This document shows, piece by piece, positions 1-8,059 of a stretch of 20,943 nt of DNA. The DNA is from CAYNYM01 sp049366815. Lineage in GTDB: Bacteria; Desulfobacterota; DSM-4660; Desulfatiglandales; HGW-15. Under the pieces are notes generated by a model, which saw nothing but the letters and a program-made list of their open reading frames with translations, was not told the DNA's origin and did not search any database. The stretch is from the NCBI GenBank assembly GCA_049366815.1, contig JBMNCO010000225.1, positions 1-20,943 of the forward strand, read 5' to 3'. Positions within the stretch are counted from its first letter, which is position 1, and each line of letters starts with the position of its first letter. Made by a program: the position numbers and the translations under genes.

Positions 1-78
1 GAGGGTGTCGAGGATAAGTAAATGATTTCAAAACCTTTGCCTAAACCTATCGGCCCAAATCAATGAATACCCGATGTA

Positions 79-94
79 ACGCAATATATTGGAT
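79..94 (+). promoter_or_regulatory. NrdR box 1 (upstream site)
   Basis: The 16-mer ACGCAATATATTGGAT matches 13 of 16 positions of the NrdR box consensus (acaCwAtATaTwGtgt), including the whole core. It lies just upstream of the -35 element of the nrdD promoter and 31 bp from a second box, three helical turns, which is the usual tandem spacing for NrdR. NrdR is the zinc/ATP-cone repressor of ribonucleotide reductase genes. The nrdR gene itself is not in this window. Confidence 0.8.
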
Positions 95-101
95 TTTGTC
101 C

Positions 102-129
102 TTGACAGACATCAATATGTTGTGATAAA
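102..129 (+). promoter_or_regulatory. Sigma-70-type promoter of nrdDG
   Basis: A perfect -35 hexamer TTGACA (102-107) is followed after 16 bp by GATAAA (124-129), preceded by TG one base away (121-122), which forms an extended -10. The predicted transcription start is near 136, leaving a leader of about 140 nt before nrdD. The promoter is overlapped by NrdR box 2 and flanked upstream by box 1, the arrangement of a repressible promoter. Confidence 0.7.
110..125 (+). promoter_or_regulatory. NrdR box 2 (spacer/-10 site)
   Basis: The 16-mer CATCAATATGTTGTGA matches 11 of 16 NrdR consensus positions, with the central CAATATnTTGTG core kept. It occupies the spacer between -35 and -10 and touches the -10 hexamer. 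A bound repressor here would exclude RNA polymerase. Its start is 31 bp from the start of box 1. Confidence 0.7.
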
Positions 130-277
130 TCCTTTCATCATCTACGGGTTGAATTTTCCCTGATTGCCTTGAAATTTCTAGGCTTTTTCAAGGTCATTTC
201 GCAACAGGGGCGTCTTGTCCCCTTCATTGAGGACCTTTCTCCGACATGACTTTAATCTTTTTTATCTAGAGGGACCT

Positions 278-2437
278 ATGTTCGAGACTATCAAGAAGCG
301 TGACGGAAGGGTTGTCCCTTTCAATTCCCATAAAATCACTGCGGCTATGGCCAAGGCCGGAAGGGCGACCGGCCAATTCGGGGAAAGGGAGGCAAGAAAA
401 TTAACGCTTAAGGCCTTGACCCTGGCACATGAAATGTGCCTTGATTCAACCCCCGAGGTGGAAGAGATCCAGGACATCGTAGAAAGGGTCTTGTTGGATT
501 CCCCCTATTATAAGACAGCCAAGGCCTATATCATCTATCGTGAGCAGCACGCCCAGATCCGAAGCATCGTAGCCAAGGCGAGCGCGGATCTGGTCGAGAA
601 TTACATCGGAAAGCTGGACTGGAAGGTCAATGAGAACAGCAACATGTGCTATTCTCTCCAGGGACTGAACAACTATATCTCTTCCGATGTCACGTCCGAG
701 TACTGGCTGAACCGCATTTATCCGCCCGAGATCAGGGAAGTACATCGGAGTGGGGATCTGCACATCCATGATCTCAGCCTCTTGTCGGTCTACTGTGTGG
801 GGTGGGACCTGAAAGACCTTCTCAAACAGGGGTTTCGAGGCGTTGAAGGCAAAGTGGAAAGCGCGCCTCCAAAACACCTGAGATCGGCGTTGGGCCAGAT
901 TGTCAATTTTTTCTATACCCTGCAGGGAGAGGCTGCGGGAGCTCAAGCCATTTCCAACTTCGACACCCTGCTCGCCCCCTTTGTGCGATATGACGGTCTG
1001 GACTACCACGGCGTGAAACAGGCGATGCAGGAATTTGTCTTCAATATCAATATCCCCACGCGGGTGGGCTTTCAGACGCCCTTTACCAACATCACCATGG
1101 ACCTTGGTGCTCCCTCCATATTGCGGCATCAGCATGTGATTGTGGGGGGAGAGGAACGCAGTGAGACCTACGGCGATTTTCAATTGGAAATGGATATGGT
1201 GAATCGCGCCTTCGCCGAGGTCATGATCGAAGGAGATGCCAAGGGGCGGGTCTTTACCTTTCCCATTCCGACCTATAATATCACCGCTGATTTTGACTGG
1301 AGCAACCCCAATCTGGACATGATCTGGCAGATGACGGGCAAATACGGCATTCCCTATTTCTCGAACTTCGTCAATTCCGATATGTCTCCGGAGGATGCAA
1401 GATCCATGTGCTGCCGCCTGCGTCTGGATAACCGGGAACTCCTGAAAAGGGGCGGCGGCCTTTTCGGCGCGAATCCGCTCACGGGATCGATCGGTGTGGT
1501 GACCATCAATATGCCGAGAATCGGATACCTGGCCGAGTCAGAGGAAGATTTTTTCAGCCGCCTGAAAAAGATGGTGCTCTATGCAAAGGACAGTTTGACG
1601 ATCAAGCGAAAGGTGCTCGAGCGTTTTACCGAAAAAAACCTCTATCCCTACTCCAATTTTTATTTGAGGGAGATCAAGGAGGGGTTCGGCCTGTACTGGA
1701 AAAACCACTTCTCCACCATCGGCATTATTGGTATGAACGAAGCCTGCCTGAATTTTCTGGGGACCGACATTGCCGGTGACAGGGGCAGGGCGTTTTCCCT
1801 GAGGGTCCTGGAGTTTCTAAGGGAAATGATTTCTGAAATTCAGGAAGAGACCGGTGATATCTTCAACCTGGAGGCCACCCCGGGTGAGGGGACCTCCTAC
1901 CGGTTGGCCCTGTTGGACAAAAAGCAGTTTCCGGAGATAATCTGTGCGAATGAAGAAAACTACAGGGAAGGAGCGGCGCCCTTTTACACCAATTCTACTC
2001 AGCTCCCGGTCAATTACACGGACGATATTTTTGAGACCCTCATCCTTCAAGATGAACTGCAGGTAAAATACACGGGCGGCACGGTCCTGCATATGTTCAT
2101 GGGAGAACAGATCAGCGATATAGAAACAGTCAAGGGGTTGATCAGAAAGGTCGTTACCCGTTTCAGACTCCCCTATTTTACAATCAGCCCCACCTTCAGC
2201 GTCTGCCCGAGTCATGGATATCTGAACGGGGAGCAGCATCAGTGCCCCCATTGTAAGACCGAAACCGAGATCTATGCCCGGGTGGTCGGTTATCTGCGGC
2301 CTGTAAAGCAGTGGAATCACGGCAAGAGGGCGGAATTTGAGATGAGAAGGACCTTCAGGGTCCTCCCTGGGGAGGAAGGCCTTGAAGAACAGGACAGCCT
2401 GCTTGTGCAGAGCAACCTTGAGGCCCACTGCGCCTGA
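278..2437 (+). CDS. nrdD: Anaerobic (class III) ribonucleoside-triphosphate reductase
   Basis: Reduces ribonucleoside triphosphates to deoxy forms for DNA synthesis without oxygen, using a glycyl radical installed by NrdG. The 719-aa protein has an N-terminal ATP-cone (about residues 1-92, opening MFETIKKRDGRVVPF), the reductase barrel with a conserved MCCRLRLD segment (Cys378/Cys379), and a C-terminal glycyl-radical domain. In that domain Cys643, His646, Cys656 and Cys659 form a probable zinc site, and RVVGY carries the radical Gly671. I chose ATG 278 because the ATP-cone starts there and AGAGGG precedes it. A TTG at 215 in the same frame adds 21 residues with no family resemblance. Nine bases separate it from nrdG, so they form an operon, very likely repressed by NrdR through the tandem boxes at 79-125. 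The presence of this enzyme indicates an anaerobic lifestyle. Confidence 0.97.
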   Translation: MFETIKKRDGRVVPFNSHKITAAMAKAGRATGQFGEREARKLTLKALTLAHEMCLDSTPEVEEIQDIVERVLLDSPYYKTAKAYIIYREQHAQIRSIVAKASADLVENYIGKLDWKVNENSNMCYSLQGLNNYISSDVTSEYWLNRIYPPEIREVHRSGDLHIHDLSLLSVYCVGWDLKDLLKQGFRGVEGKVESAPPKHLRSALGQIVNFFYTLQGEAAGAQAISNFDTLLAPFVRYDGLDYHGVKQAMQEFVFNINIPTRVGFQTPFTNITMDLGAPSILRHQHVIVGGEERSETYGDFQLEMDMVNRAFAEVMIEGDAKGRVFTFPIPTYNITADFDWSNPNLDMIWQMTGKYGIPYFSNFVNSDMSPEDARSMCCRLRLDNRELLKRGGGLFGANPLTGSIGVVTINMPRIGYLAESEEDFFSRLKKMVLYAKDSLTIKRKVLERFTEKNLYPYSNFYLREIKEGFGLYWKNHFSTIGIIGMNEACLNFLGTDIAGDRGRAFSLRVLEFLREMISEIQEETGDIFNLEATPGEGTSYRLALLDKKQFPEIICANEENYREGAAPFYTNSTQLPVNYTDDIFETLILQDELQVKYTGGTVLHMFMGEQISDIETVKGLIRKVVTRFRLPYFTISPTFSVCPSHGYLNGEQHQCPHCKTETEIYARVVGYLRPVKQWNHGKRAEFEMRRTFRVLPGEEGLEEQDSLLVQSNLEAHCA

Positions 2438-2446
2438 AGCCTTGCT

Positions 2447-3148
2447 ATGATCATCGGCGGCATCCAGAAAAATTCTTTCATTGATTATCCCGGAAAGATC
2501 AGTTGCGTTCTTTTTCTCAAGGGGTGCAATTTCCACTGTCCATACTGCCACAATCCCGAGCTGGTAAACGGCGGCCATTCCCCGTCCCTTCTTTTCCAGG
2601 AGTCGGATGTCCTCGAATTTCTAGAGGACCGAAAGGGGCTTCTGGAGGGCGTGGTCATCTCAGGTGGCGAACCCACCCTCCAAAAAGACCTGACCCTACT
2701 CTGTGAGAAGATAAGGGACCTGGGCTACCCGCTGAAACTGGATACGAACGGAAGCCGACCTGAGGTGCTGAATCGTCTCGTCAACCGGGGGCTGGTCAAT
2801 TATGTGGCCATGGACATCAAGACGGACCCTTTCGGCTATGCACCCCATATCGTGGACCATATAGATCCGAACCGCATCATTGACAGTATCGGTCTGGTTA
2901 TGTCTTCAGGCCTTCCCTATGAATTCAGGACCACCTGTGTAAGACCGTTTGTGGATGAAAAGATCATTGAAAAGATCGGGTCTCACATCCGCGGGGCACG
3001 TCAATACATGCTCCAGGAATTCCATAACCAGGACAGGATCTTGAATCCAGCCTTCTTTGAGGGCACAAGCCCCGAGTATTCCGAGGAGGAGATGACCGGG
3101 TTTGTGTCTATGGCCCAAAGATGGGTCTCGCACTGCAGTGTCCGCTGA
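2447..3148 (+). CDS. nrdG: Anaerobic ribonucleotide reductase activating radical SAM protein
   Basis: Activase that uses S-adenosylmethionine and a [4Fe-4S] cluster to generate the glycyl radical on NrdD. The 233-aa protein begins with the family hallmark region GGIQKNSFIDYPGK, followed by the radical SAM motif CNFHCPYC (Cys27, Cys31, Cys34). The SAM-contacting GGE motif appears as VVISGGEPTL. The length fits the NrdG2-like subfamily common in anaerobes, which is longer than the roughly 155-aa enterobacterial NrdG. The start ATG is nine bases after the nrdD stop with only a weak ribosome site, so translational coupling to nrdD is likely. Pairing with NrdD makes the substrate assignment secure; the motif alone would only say radical SAM glycyl-radical activase. 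Confidence 0.94.
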   Translation: MIIGGIQKNSFIDYPGKISCVLFLKGCNFHCPYCHNPELVNGGHSPSLLFQESDVLEFLEDRKGLLEGVVISGGEPTLQKDLTLLCEKIRDLGYPLKLDTNGSRPEVLNRLVNRGLVNYVAMDIKTDPFGYAPHIVDHIDPNRIIDSIGLVMSSGLPYEFRTTCVRPFVDEKIIEKIGSHIRGARQYMLQEFHNQDRILNPAFFEGTSPEYSEEEMTGFVSMAQRWVSHCSVR

Positions 3149-3246
3149 GGGCGGAGATTTTTCCCTGTTGCCCATAAGGCGTGCGTTTTGCGGCAGGAAA
3201 GAGGTTGACTAATCTTCCTGCAATGCCCATCATTAAAAGAGAAAAT

Positions 3247-3265
3247 GCCTGCCATGAAGGCAGGC
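3247..3265 (+). repeat. Short perfect hairpin downstream of nrdG
   Basis: GCCTGCC (3247-3253) and GGCAGGC (3259-3265) form a perfect 7-bp stem with a 5-nt loop. No T-run follows, so on its own it is not a convincing terminator. It lies in the 324-bp gap between nrdG and the CooT-family gene. Confidence 0.5.
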
Positions 3266-3297
3266 CGCAAAGACACGCTTATTTTGAAGGAATATAG

Positions 3298-3348
3298 GGC
3301 CACGAAGGCTTCCTGGACTTTTTCAAGAACCTTTTCGCGGCCTTTTTT
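3298..3348 (+). terminator. Candidate intrinsic terminator after nrdDG
   Basis: An imperfect stem pairs GGCC (3298-3301), CG (3303-3304) and AAGG (3305-3308) with CCTT (3330-3333), CG (3336-3337) and GGCC (3339-3342), and is followed directly by six T (3343-3348). The bulges and the loop of about 21 nt make it a moderate candidate. It would end the nrdDG transcript before the structured stretch that precedes the CooT-family gene. Confidence 0.45.
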
Positions 3349-3355
3349 GTCCGGC

Positions 3356-3448
3356 ATCCTGAGGGCAACTCAGGATACAACGTTCCACCACGGGAAAACC
3401 CGGTGGGTTCAATGGACCCGACGGCATTGCGTGATGGGGTGGGCGTTG
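3356..3448 (+). ncRNA. Candidate structured 5' leader of the CooT-family gene
   Basis: Several compact stems occur in under 100 nt. ATCCTGAG (3356-3363) pairs perfectly with CTCAGGAT (3369-3376). CAACG (3378-3382) and CCACC (3385-3389) pair with CGTTG (3444-3448) and GGTGG (3438-3442), closing a multibranch loop. Inside it are CGGG-AAAA-CCCG (3391-3402) and GGGTTC-AAT-GGACCC (3405-3419). CCACC can alternatively pair with GGTGG at 3402-3406, so two exclusive folds are possible. The element ends about 10 nt before the ribosome site. I do not recognise the class; it could be a metal- or cofactor-sensing leader, or structure by chance. Confidence 0.45.
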
Positions 3449-3472
3449 GGTGTATGAGAGGAGGAAAAGCTC

Positions 3473-3664
3473 ATGTGTGAGGCATCAGCATACATTTTGA
3501 AGGACGGGGAAGAAAGACTGATCCTCGAGAGTGTGGATACGCTCGAGAATGAGGGCGATGAAATCAGCATGGTCAACATTTTCGGCGAACAGAAACGTCT
3601 TAAGGCGAGAATCAAGACCCTATCTCTCTTGGATCACAGGATCGTCCTCGAGGAAACGGCCTGA
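3473..3664 (+). CDS. CooT-family small nickel-binding protein
   Basis: A 63-aa protein resembling the CooT family (Pfam PF10133). It starts Met-Cys, and in Rhodospirillum rubrum CooT that Cys2 is the nickel ligand of the homodimer. Other family traits are alternating short beta-strands, the central FGEQKRLKARIK segment, and the ending LLDHRIVLEE. R. rubrum CooT serves carbon monoxide dehydrogenase maturation, but many anaerobes carry family members away from cooFS, and no CO dehydrogenase gene is visible here, so the role is nickel binding or storage at best. The start is firm: AGGAGG at 3459-3464 lies eight bases before ATG. It sits downstream of nrdDG but behind a candidate terminator and a structured leader, so it may be expressed separately. 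Confidence 0.82.
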   Translation: MCEASAYILKDGEERLILESVDTLENEGDEISMVNIFGEQKRLKARIKTLSLLDHRIVLEETA

Positions 3665-3738
3665 GTAAGGACATCATTGCCGGTGCGCAGGTTTTTTTCA
3701 GAGAACGGCAGGGTTTCAGCATCGCGCGCGGTCTTCCG

Positions 3739-6453
3739 TCAGCCGCCGTGAGGCGGCCGGGGACCAACCGCAGACAACAGGGCCTCTTTTATTTTCTCAA
3801 GATGGTCCTCTCCCAGCACCTTCTGCCCCTCCAGATCCTGGATGTAGAAGATGTCGACAACCTGATCCACCTTGGTTGCGATCTTGGCGATTACGATATT
3901 TACATCATTGAGAAACAGCGACCGGGTGATATCGTAGAGAAGGCCGACATAGTCATCGGCAAAGACTTCGATAAGGGTGAAAAAGTCGGATGAAACATTA
4001 TCGATTCTGACCTTTGGCGGACGTGAAACCGCTTTCTTCCGCTTGAGTATAGACGGTTGACTTTTTTGTTCGAGACGTTGTGACAGGATCAGTCTTCCTG
4101 CAAAAACGTCTTTGAGGTCTCTTCTCGTCTTTTCCCATATCCTCTCCGCGTCAATGGGGTCGAGGGGATCAGTCACCCTGAATACGTCCACGATCGTTCC
4201 ATTGCGCCAGGTATAGATGTGAGCGGAGAGGATATTGATGTTGTTCAGGGCGAGGGTGCCCGCAATGTCGGAAAAGAGCCCGGGTCTGTCTTTGCCCAAC
4301 ACAGTGACTTCCCAGGATTCCTCGGCTGTTTTCTTCTTTGTCTCCATGTGAACGGGCGTGGATGTGGGGTCCTCAGGGATCTTCTCCATCCCGACAAGGA
4401 TGTCCAGGTGGTGACAAATGTTCCGCGCAGGTGTTTCCAGGAGATATCTGGGGGACATGGATTCGAGCAGGCTGTCGAGATCTGAGGGTTCCATCTTACC
4501 CGCGAGAAGACGGCGGACCTGGGAAAGGGTTTTGTTGACCTTTTTCTTGGCCCGGGGCGTCGCCATTTCTCCCTTTTCAAGGACGTGGAGGACCTTGAAA
4601 AAAAGCTCTTGAACCAGATTGGCAATCCATTCGTTCCAGGCCTTCGGTCCGGTGGCCCTGGAGTCCGCCCATGTCAGAAGGTAGAGCATCTTCAGTCGCG
4701 TGACGTTGCCGATAACCCGGGCATTTTGAATGACTGCTTTTTCGTCGTTAAGGTCCCGTCGGGTGGCGGTTTCAACCAAAAGAAGGTGATAGCGGACCAG
4801 AAAGAGTACTTCCTTCTGCAGCTCGCGGTCATACCCAAAACGTTTCAGGATCTGTGCCGTGATGCCCACACCCCTGACGGCATGGTTCTTCCCTTTTTTG
4901 CCGATGTCATGAAAAAGCGCGGCAAGAAAGAGGGGTTCGGGGTCCGCAATATCATGGAGGATGTCCAGGAGCAGAAGGTCTTTTTCTTCTGAAAGGCCCT
5001 TGAGAAACCGCACAGTCTGGAGGGCATGCCTCCCAACGGGAAAGATATGATAGGCGTCGAATTGGATCCGGTTCTTGATGTCACGGAATTCAGGAAGGAA
5101 GGCCTCCAAAAGCCCGCACTCAAACATCTGATCCAGGATATCAAAGGCCTGCGGGAAATTGATGATATCGAGAAACATCTGAACCGTGTCTTTGGATGCC
5201 CTGAAGCCGTCATCTATCAGGTGGGCGAATTCCCTCACGAGCCTCTTGGACTCCAGGGAGAGAGGGAAACCGAGTTTTGCGCTTTTTTCAAATATCTCCA
5301 AAAGCAAAACAGGGCGGGAGAGAATGTCCGTGGATTTGATGAAATCAATCTCATTGTTTATGAGACGAAGACCCGGTGCGACGGATTTCATCTCAGGCTC
5401 CGGTTTTCGGGCCCTTTCCGTTTTTGGCGGATGACTGCTCAGAAAGGACCTCTGAAGGGACTTGACAGAGGCCATAGAGGCATGAAGTTCTCCGAGGAAA
5501 TGTTCGACGGCCAGAAAATCCGGCCTGTCCCTGTATCCCAATCGCAGGGCGATCCGGCCCTGATATTCGAAGAGCAGTCGGTCGTTTTCTCTCCCTGACA
5601 AAAGGTGGAGGTGGCACCGTGCGAGCCAAATCAGACGGAGATTTTTTCTCAGGTCCTCGTATTCCGCATGAGAGAGTGCGCCCATGACCTCCAGATCTCT
5701 GGGCACTGCCGCATCAAAAAAGACGCGGGCAAGCCAGAGCATATTGTGGTAATCCCGCAAACCTCCAATCCCTTCCTTCAAATGGGGTTCGAGGAGATAG
5801 CTGGCATCTCCAAAGGCATCCATCCGACCTGAAGTGCTCTGCTCGATCCATTTCCGGAAGGTCACCGACTTTTTCGTGATCACCTTTTCAGTGATGTTTC
5901 CGAGGAGGTTCAGGTAAAGGGGGGACTCACCTCCAATGAATCGGGCGTCAAGCAGGGACGTAAAGACCATGAAATCCGTGTTGGAAAGGGTCAGGCAATC
6001 TCGAATATCACGGATGGCATATCCCAATTCGAACCCAAGGTCCCACAGGGGGTACAACAACTCTTCGGCCAGGGCGGAGGCGGTCGAAGGAATCTTGTCC
6101 TTGAAAAGAACCATGACATCGATGTCGGAATGACAGCAGAGTTCTTTTCTGCCGTAGCTCCCAAGGGCTATGAGGGCAAAGGGCCTCTTGGTCGCAAAAA
6201 GGCGGTGCCCTGTCTTGCTGTCCTGGAGACTCCTCCGGAAATACTGATCCAGTAGCTCGGTATATTCTTCCAGAAAGGTCTCCAGAATCTCGCCTTCGGT
6301 GAAGCGGCTGAAGAGTCGGTCCCTTGATTGTCTGAGTTCCTCAATGGGTGCCGCCATATGTCCATCCTCCGAACGCCGGCTTGGTGGATGATCCCCGTCG
6401 GCAGCGGGATAGTGCGTCCGACCCCTGGTTTTAAAGGCGTCAAACAGCCTCAT
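3739..6453 (-). CDS. glnD: Bifunctional PII uridylyltransferase/uridylyl-removing enzyme (copy 1)
   Basis: Glutamine sensor that uridylylates PII at Tyr51 when glutamine is low and removes UMP when it is high. Domains in order: nucleotidyltransferase with GSYGRKE (98-104) and SDID (Asp110, Asp112); the GlnD linker with EPHLKEGIGGLRD; an HD hydrolase domain with His515-Asp516; and two C-terminal ACT domains (from about 714 and 815) that bind glutamine. Full set, 904 aa from ATG 6453, whose start overlaps the end of glnB by 14 bp. The start is unresolved: an in-frame ATG at 6357 has a better ribosome site (GGAGG eight bases upstream) and gives 872 aa, close to copy 2. After HD, the usual GGDH-like segment reads KKGKNH, an Asp-to-Asn change. 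It is the last gene of amtB-glnB-glnD. The end carries a GCCGCC/GGCGGC hairpin (3742-3757) without a T-run. Confidence 0.94.
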   Translation of the reverse strand: MRLFDAFKTRGRTHYPAADGDHPPSRRSEDGHMAAPIEELRQSRDRLFSRFTEGEILETFLEEYTELLDQYFRRSLQDSKTGHRLFATKRPFALIALGSYGRKELCCHSDIDVMVLFKDKIPSTASALAEELLYPLWDLGFELGYAIRDIRDCLTLSNTDFMVFTSLLDARFIGGESPLYLNLLGNITEKVITKKSVTFRKWIEQSTSGRMDAFGDASYLLEPHLKEGIGGLRDYHNMLWLARVFFDAAVPRDLEVMGALSHAEYEDLRKNLRLIWLARCHLHLLSGRENDRLLFEYQGRIALRLGYRDRPDFLAVEHFLGELHASMASVKSLQRSFLSSHPPKTERARKPEPEMKSVAPGLRLINNEIDFIKSTDILSRPVLLLEIFEKSAKLGFPLSLESKRLVREFAHLIDDGFRASKDTVQMFLDIINFPQAFDILDQMFECGLLEAFLPEFRDIKNRIQFDAYHIFPVGRHALQTVRFLKGLSEEKDLLLLDILHDIADPEPLFLAALFHDIGKKGKNHAVRGVGITAQILKRFGYDRELQKEVLFLVRYHLLLVETATRRDLNDEKAVIQNARVIGNVTRLKMLYLLTWADSRATGPKAWNEWIANLVQELFFKVLHVLEKGEMATPRAKKKVNKTLSQVRRLLAGKMEPSDLDSLLESMSPRYLLETPARNICHHLDILVGMEKIPEDPTSTPVHMETKKKTAEESWEVTVLGKDRPGLFSDIAGTLALNNINILSAHIYTWRNGTIVDVFRVTDPLDPIDAERIWEKTRRDLKDVFAGRLILSQRLEQKSQPSILKRKKAVSRPPKVRIDNVSSDFFTLIEVFADDYVGLLYDITRSLFLNDVNIVIAKIATKVDQVVDIFYIQDLEGQKVLGEDHLEKIKEALLSAVGPRPPHGG

Positions 6454-6778
6454 GACCCGTCTCTCCGGTCCTTATTCGGATGACTTGTTCCACCGGGAGA
6501 ATGAAGATTTTCCCATCTCCAATCTGACCAGTCCGTGCCTTTTCCTGAATCATGCGTACGGCATCATCCACAAGGCCTGATTCCAGGACCACCTCGATTT
6601 TGACCTTGGAGACGAAATCCACCTGATATTCCGCTCCACGATAGACCTCCCGATGCCCTCTCTGCCGACCGAATCCCTTGACTTCCGTGACGGTCAGTCC
6701 CTTCACACCGAGTCCGGCAAGGCCTTCCTTTATGTCATCGAGTTTGAACGGTTTGATGATGGCCTCAATTTTTTTCAT
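6440..6778 (-). CDS. glnB: Nitrogen regulatory protein PII (copy 1)
   Basis: Trimeric sensor of 2-oxoglutarate, ATP and ADP that controls AmtB, NtrB-type kinases and other targets. The 112-aa length is canonical. The T-loop carries Gln39 and the uridylylation site Tyr51 (YRGAEY), Lys58 is present, and the B-loop reads TGQIGDGK with Lys90 (Lys85 is Gln). The C-terminus RIRTGE is canonical. I chose ATG 6778 because PII proteins start MKKIEAIIKPFK and GGAGAGG lies seven bases upstream; a TTG at 6805 would add nine unrelated residues. It lies 29 bp after amtB and overlaps glnD, so transporter, sensor and modifying enzyme are co-expressed. Linkage to amtB would also fit the name glnK; sequence alone does not separate the two. 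Confidence 0.96.
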   Translation of the reverse strand: MKKIEAIIKPFKLDDIKEGLAGLGVKGLTVTEVKGFGRQRGHREVYRGAEYQVDFVSKVKIEVVLESGLVDDAVRMIQEKARTGQIGDGKIFILPVEQVIRIRTGETGHEAV

Positions 6779-6807
6779 ATTCTTACCTCTCCTTTCCCTT
6801 GTCAATT

Positions 6808-8028
6808 CTAAATGGTGTATCCTGTTTCGTTATGGAGACTGATGTCCATGCCTTTTTCTTCTTCTTCGCCCGATACCCTCAGACCGACTAAGACATCAAC
6901 GATTTTGAGAATGATGAGGGTCATGACAAAGGCAAAGACCATGGTCGCAACAACGGAAACGAACTGAATCCAGAGTTGTCCGGGGTTACCGAAGAAGAGT
7001 CCATCGGCACCCCCGGGATTGATCGCAGTGCTCGCAAACAGGCCCGTCGCCAGGGCGCCCCAGGTACCACCAAGACCGTGAATGCCCACCACATCCAGGG
7101 AGTCGTCATATCCCAGTTTGGACTTTAACAGCACGCCGCCGTAACAGATGATTCCGGCCACTGCACCGATCACAACCGCTGACATGGGGCCCACAAATCC
7201 TGAACCGGGTGTAATCGCCACCAGTCCCGCAACGGCGCCGCTGGCCGCGCCCAAGGTGGTGGGTTTTCCCCTGTGCAACCACTCGACAAGCATCCAGGAA
7301 AGGGCCGCAACCGCGGACGCGACGTGGGTGGCCACGAAGGCGCTGGCCGCCAGACCGTTACAGGCCAAGGCACTGCCCGCATTGAAACCGAACCAGCCGA
7401 ACCAGAGCAGGGCGGCCCCGGTCACTGTCATGGGTATGTTGTGCGGAATATAGGCCGCAGTCCCGTAACCGAGCCGTTTACCGATCATCAGGGCGGCTGC
7501 CAGGGCGGAAATCCCCGAGCTGATGTGAACCACCGTCCCTCCGGCAAAGTCCAGGGCCCCGGATTTGCCTATCCATCCGCCGACACCCCAGACCCAATGG
7601 GCCAGGGGATTATAGACCAAGGTGCTCCACAGCACGGTGAAGAGTAAGAAGGACGTGAATTTCATGCGTTCTGCAAATGCCCCGGTAATCAGTGCAGCCG
7701 TGATCACCGCAAACATGCACTGAAATATCATGAAGGCCAAATGGGGGATAGTGGATCCGTAATCCGGACTTGCCGCCGTTCCAACCCCCTTCAGGCCTAA
7801 CCAGTCCAGGCCCCCGATGATACCGGCATGGTCGGGACCAAAGGCCAGAGTGTACCCCCAAAGGACCCATTCCAGAGTTATGACTGCAAGGATGATAAAA
7901 CTCTGCATCAAGGTGCCGAGGACGTTTTTGTTGCGGACCATGCCGCCGTAAAAAAGGGCCAGGCCTGGTGTCATGAGCATGACCAGAGCGGCCGACATAA
8001 GGACAAAAGCTGTGTCTCCTGTGTTCAT
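6808..8028 (-). CDS. amtB: Ammonium transporter AmtB
   Basis: Inner-membrane trimeric ammonium channel of the Amt/MEP/Rh family, 406 aa with eleven expected membrane segments. Key residues are visible: Phe106 in FQCMF and Phe215 in GFNAG (the gate), Asp160 and His168 in DFAGGTVVHISSG, and His317 in VGIHGLGG (the twin-His pore). The C-terminal cytosolic tail has GLRVSGEEEEKGMD, the conserved PII-binding tail. No separate cleavable signal peptide precedes TM1; the protein starts directly at MNTGDTAFVL. The start is firm: AGGAGGAG precedes ATG 8028. It is the first gene of amtB-glnB-glnD, read from the sigma-54 promoter at 8060-8075, so it should be induced on nitrogen limitation and blocked by unmodified PII. 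Confidence 0.98.
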   Translation of the reverse strand: MNTGDTAFVLMSAALVMLMTPGLALFYGGMVRNKNVLGTLMQSFIILAVITLEWVLWGYTLAFGPDHAGIIGGLDWLGLKGVGTAASPDYGSTIPHLAFMIFQCMFAVITAALITGAFAERMKFTSFLLFTVLWSTLVYNPLAHWVWGVGGWIGKSGALDFAGGTVVHISSGISALAAALMIGKRLGYGTAAYIPHNIPMTVTGAALLWFGWFGFNAGSALACNGLAASAFVATHVASAVAALSWMLVEWLHRGKPTTLGAASGAVAGLVAITPGSGFVGPMSAVVIGAVAGIICYGGVLLKSKLGYDDSLDVVGIHGLGGTWGALATGLFASTAINPGGADGLFFGNPGQLWIQFVSVVATMVFAFVMTLIILKIVDVLVGLRVSGEEEEKGMDISLHNETGYTI

Positions 8029-8059
8029 AAATTCTCCTCCTAGCGTTTTCTCTCAGCGA

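Noticed and set aside
215..277. Upstream TTG start for nrdD adding 21 residues.
   Set aside because: The family ATP-cone begins exactly at ATG 278, which has AGAGGG upstream.
3241..3320. Possible cyclic-di-GMP (GEMM-I) riboswitch: a perfect stem followed by CGCAAAG and GGCC.
   Set aside because: The stem and GCAAAG resemble the 5' half, but the conserved 3' half (GGGTTGCC-like tetraloop-receptor strand) is absent. It may just be a worn intergenic repeat containing CGCAAAGACACG.
3378..3448. Known riboswitch class (cobalamin or molybdenum cofactor), because of GGGAAAA followed by CCGGTGG.
   Set aside because: The B12 box and the rest of the cobalamin core are missing, and I cannot match the molybdenum-cofactor consensus with certainty. 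It is kept only as an unclassified structured leader.
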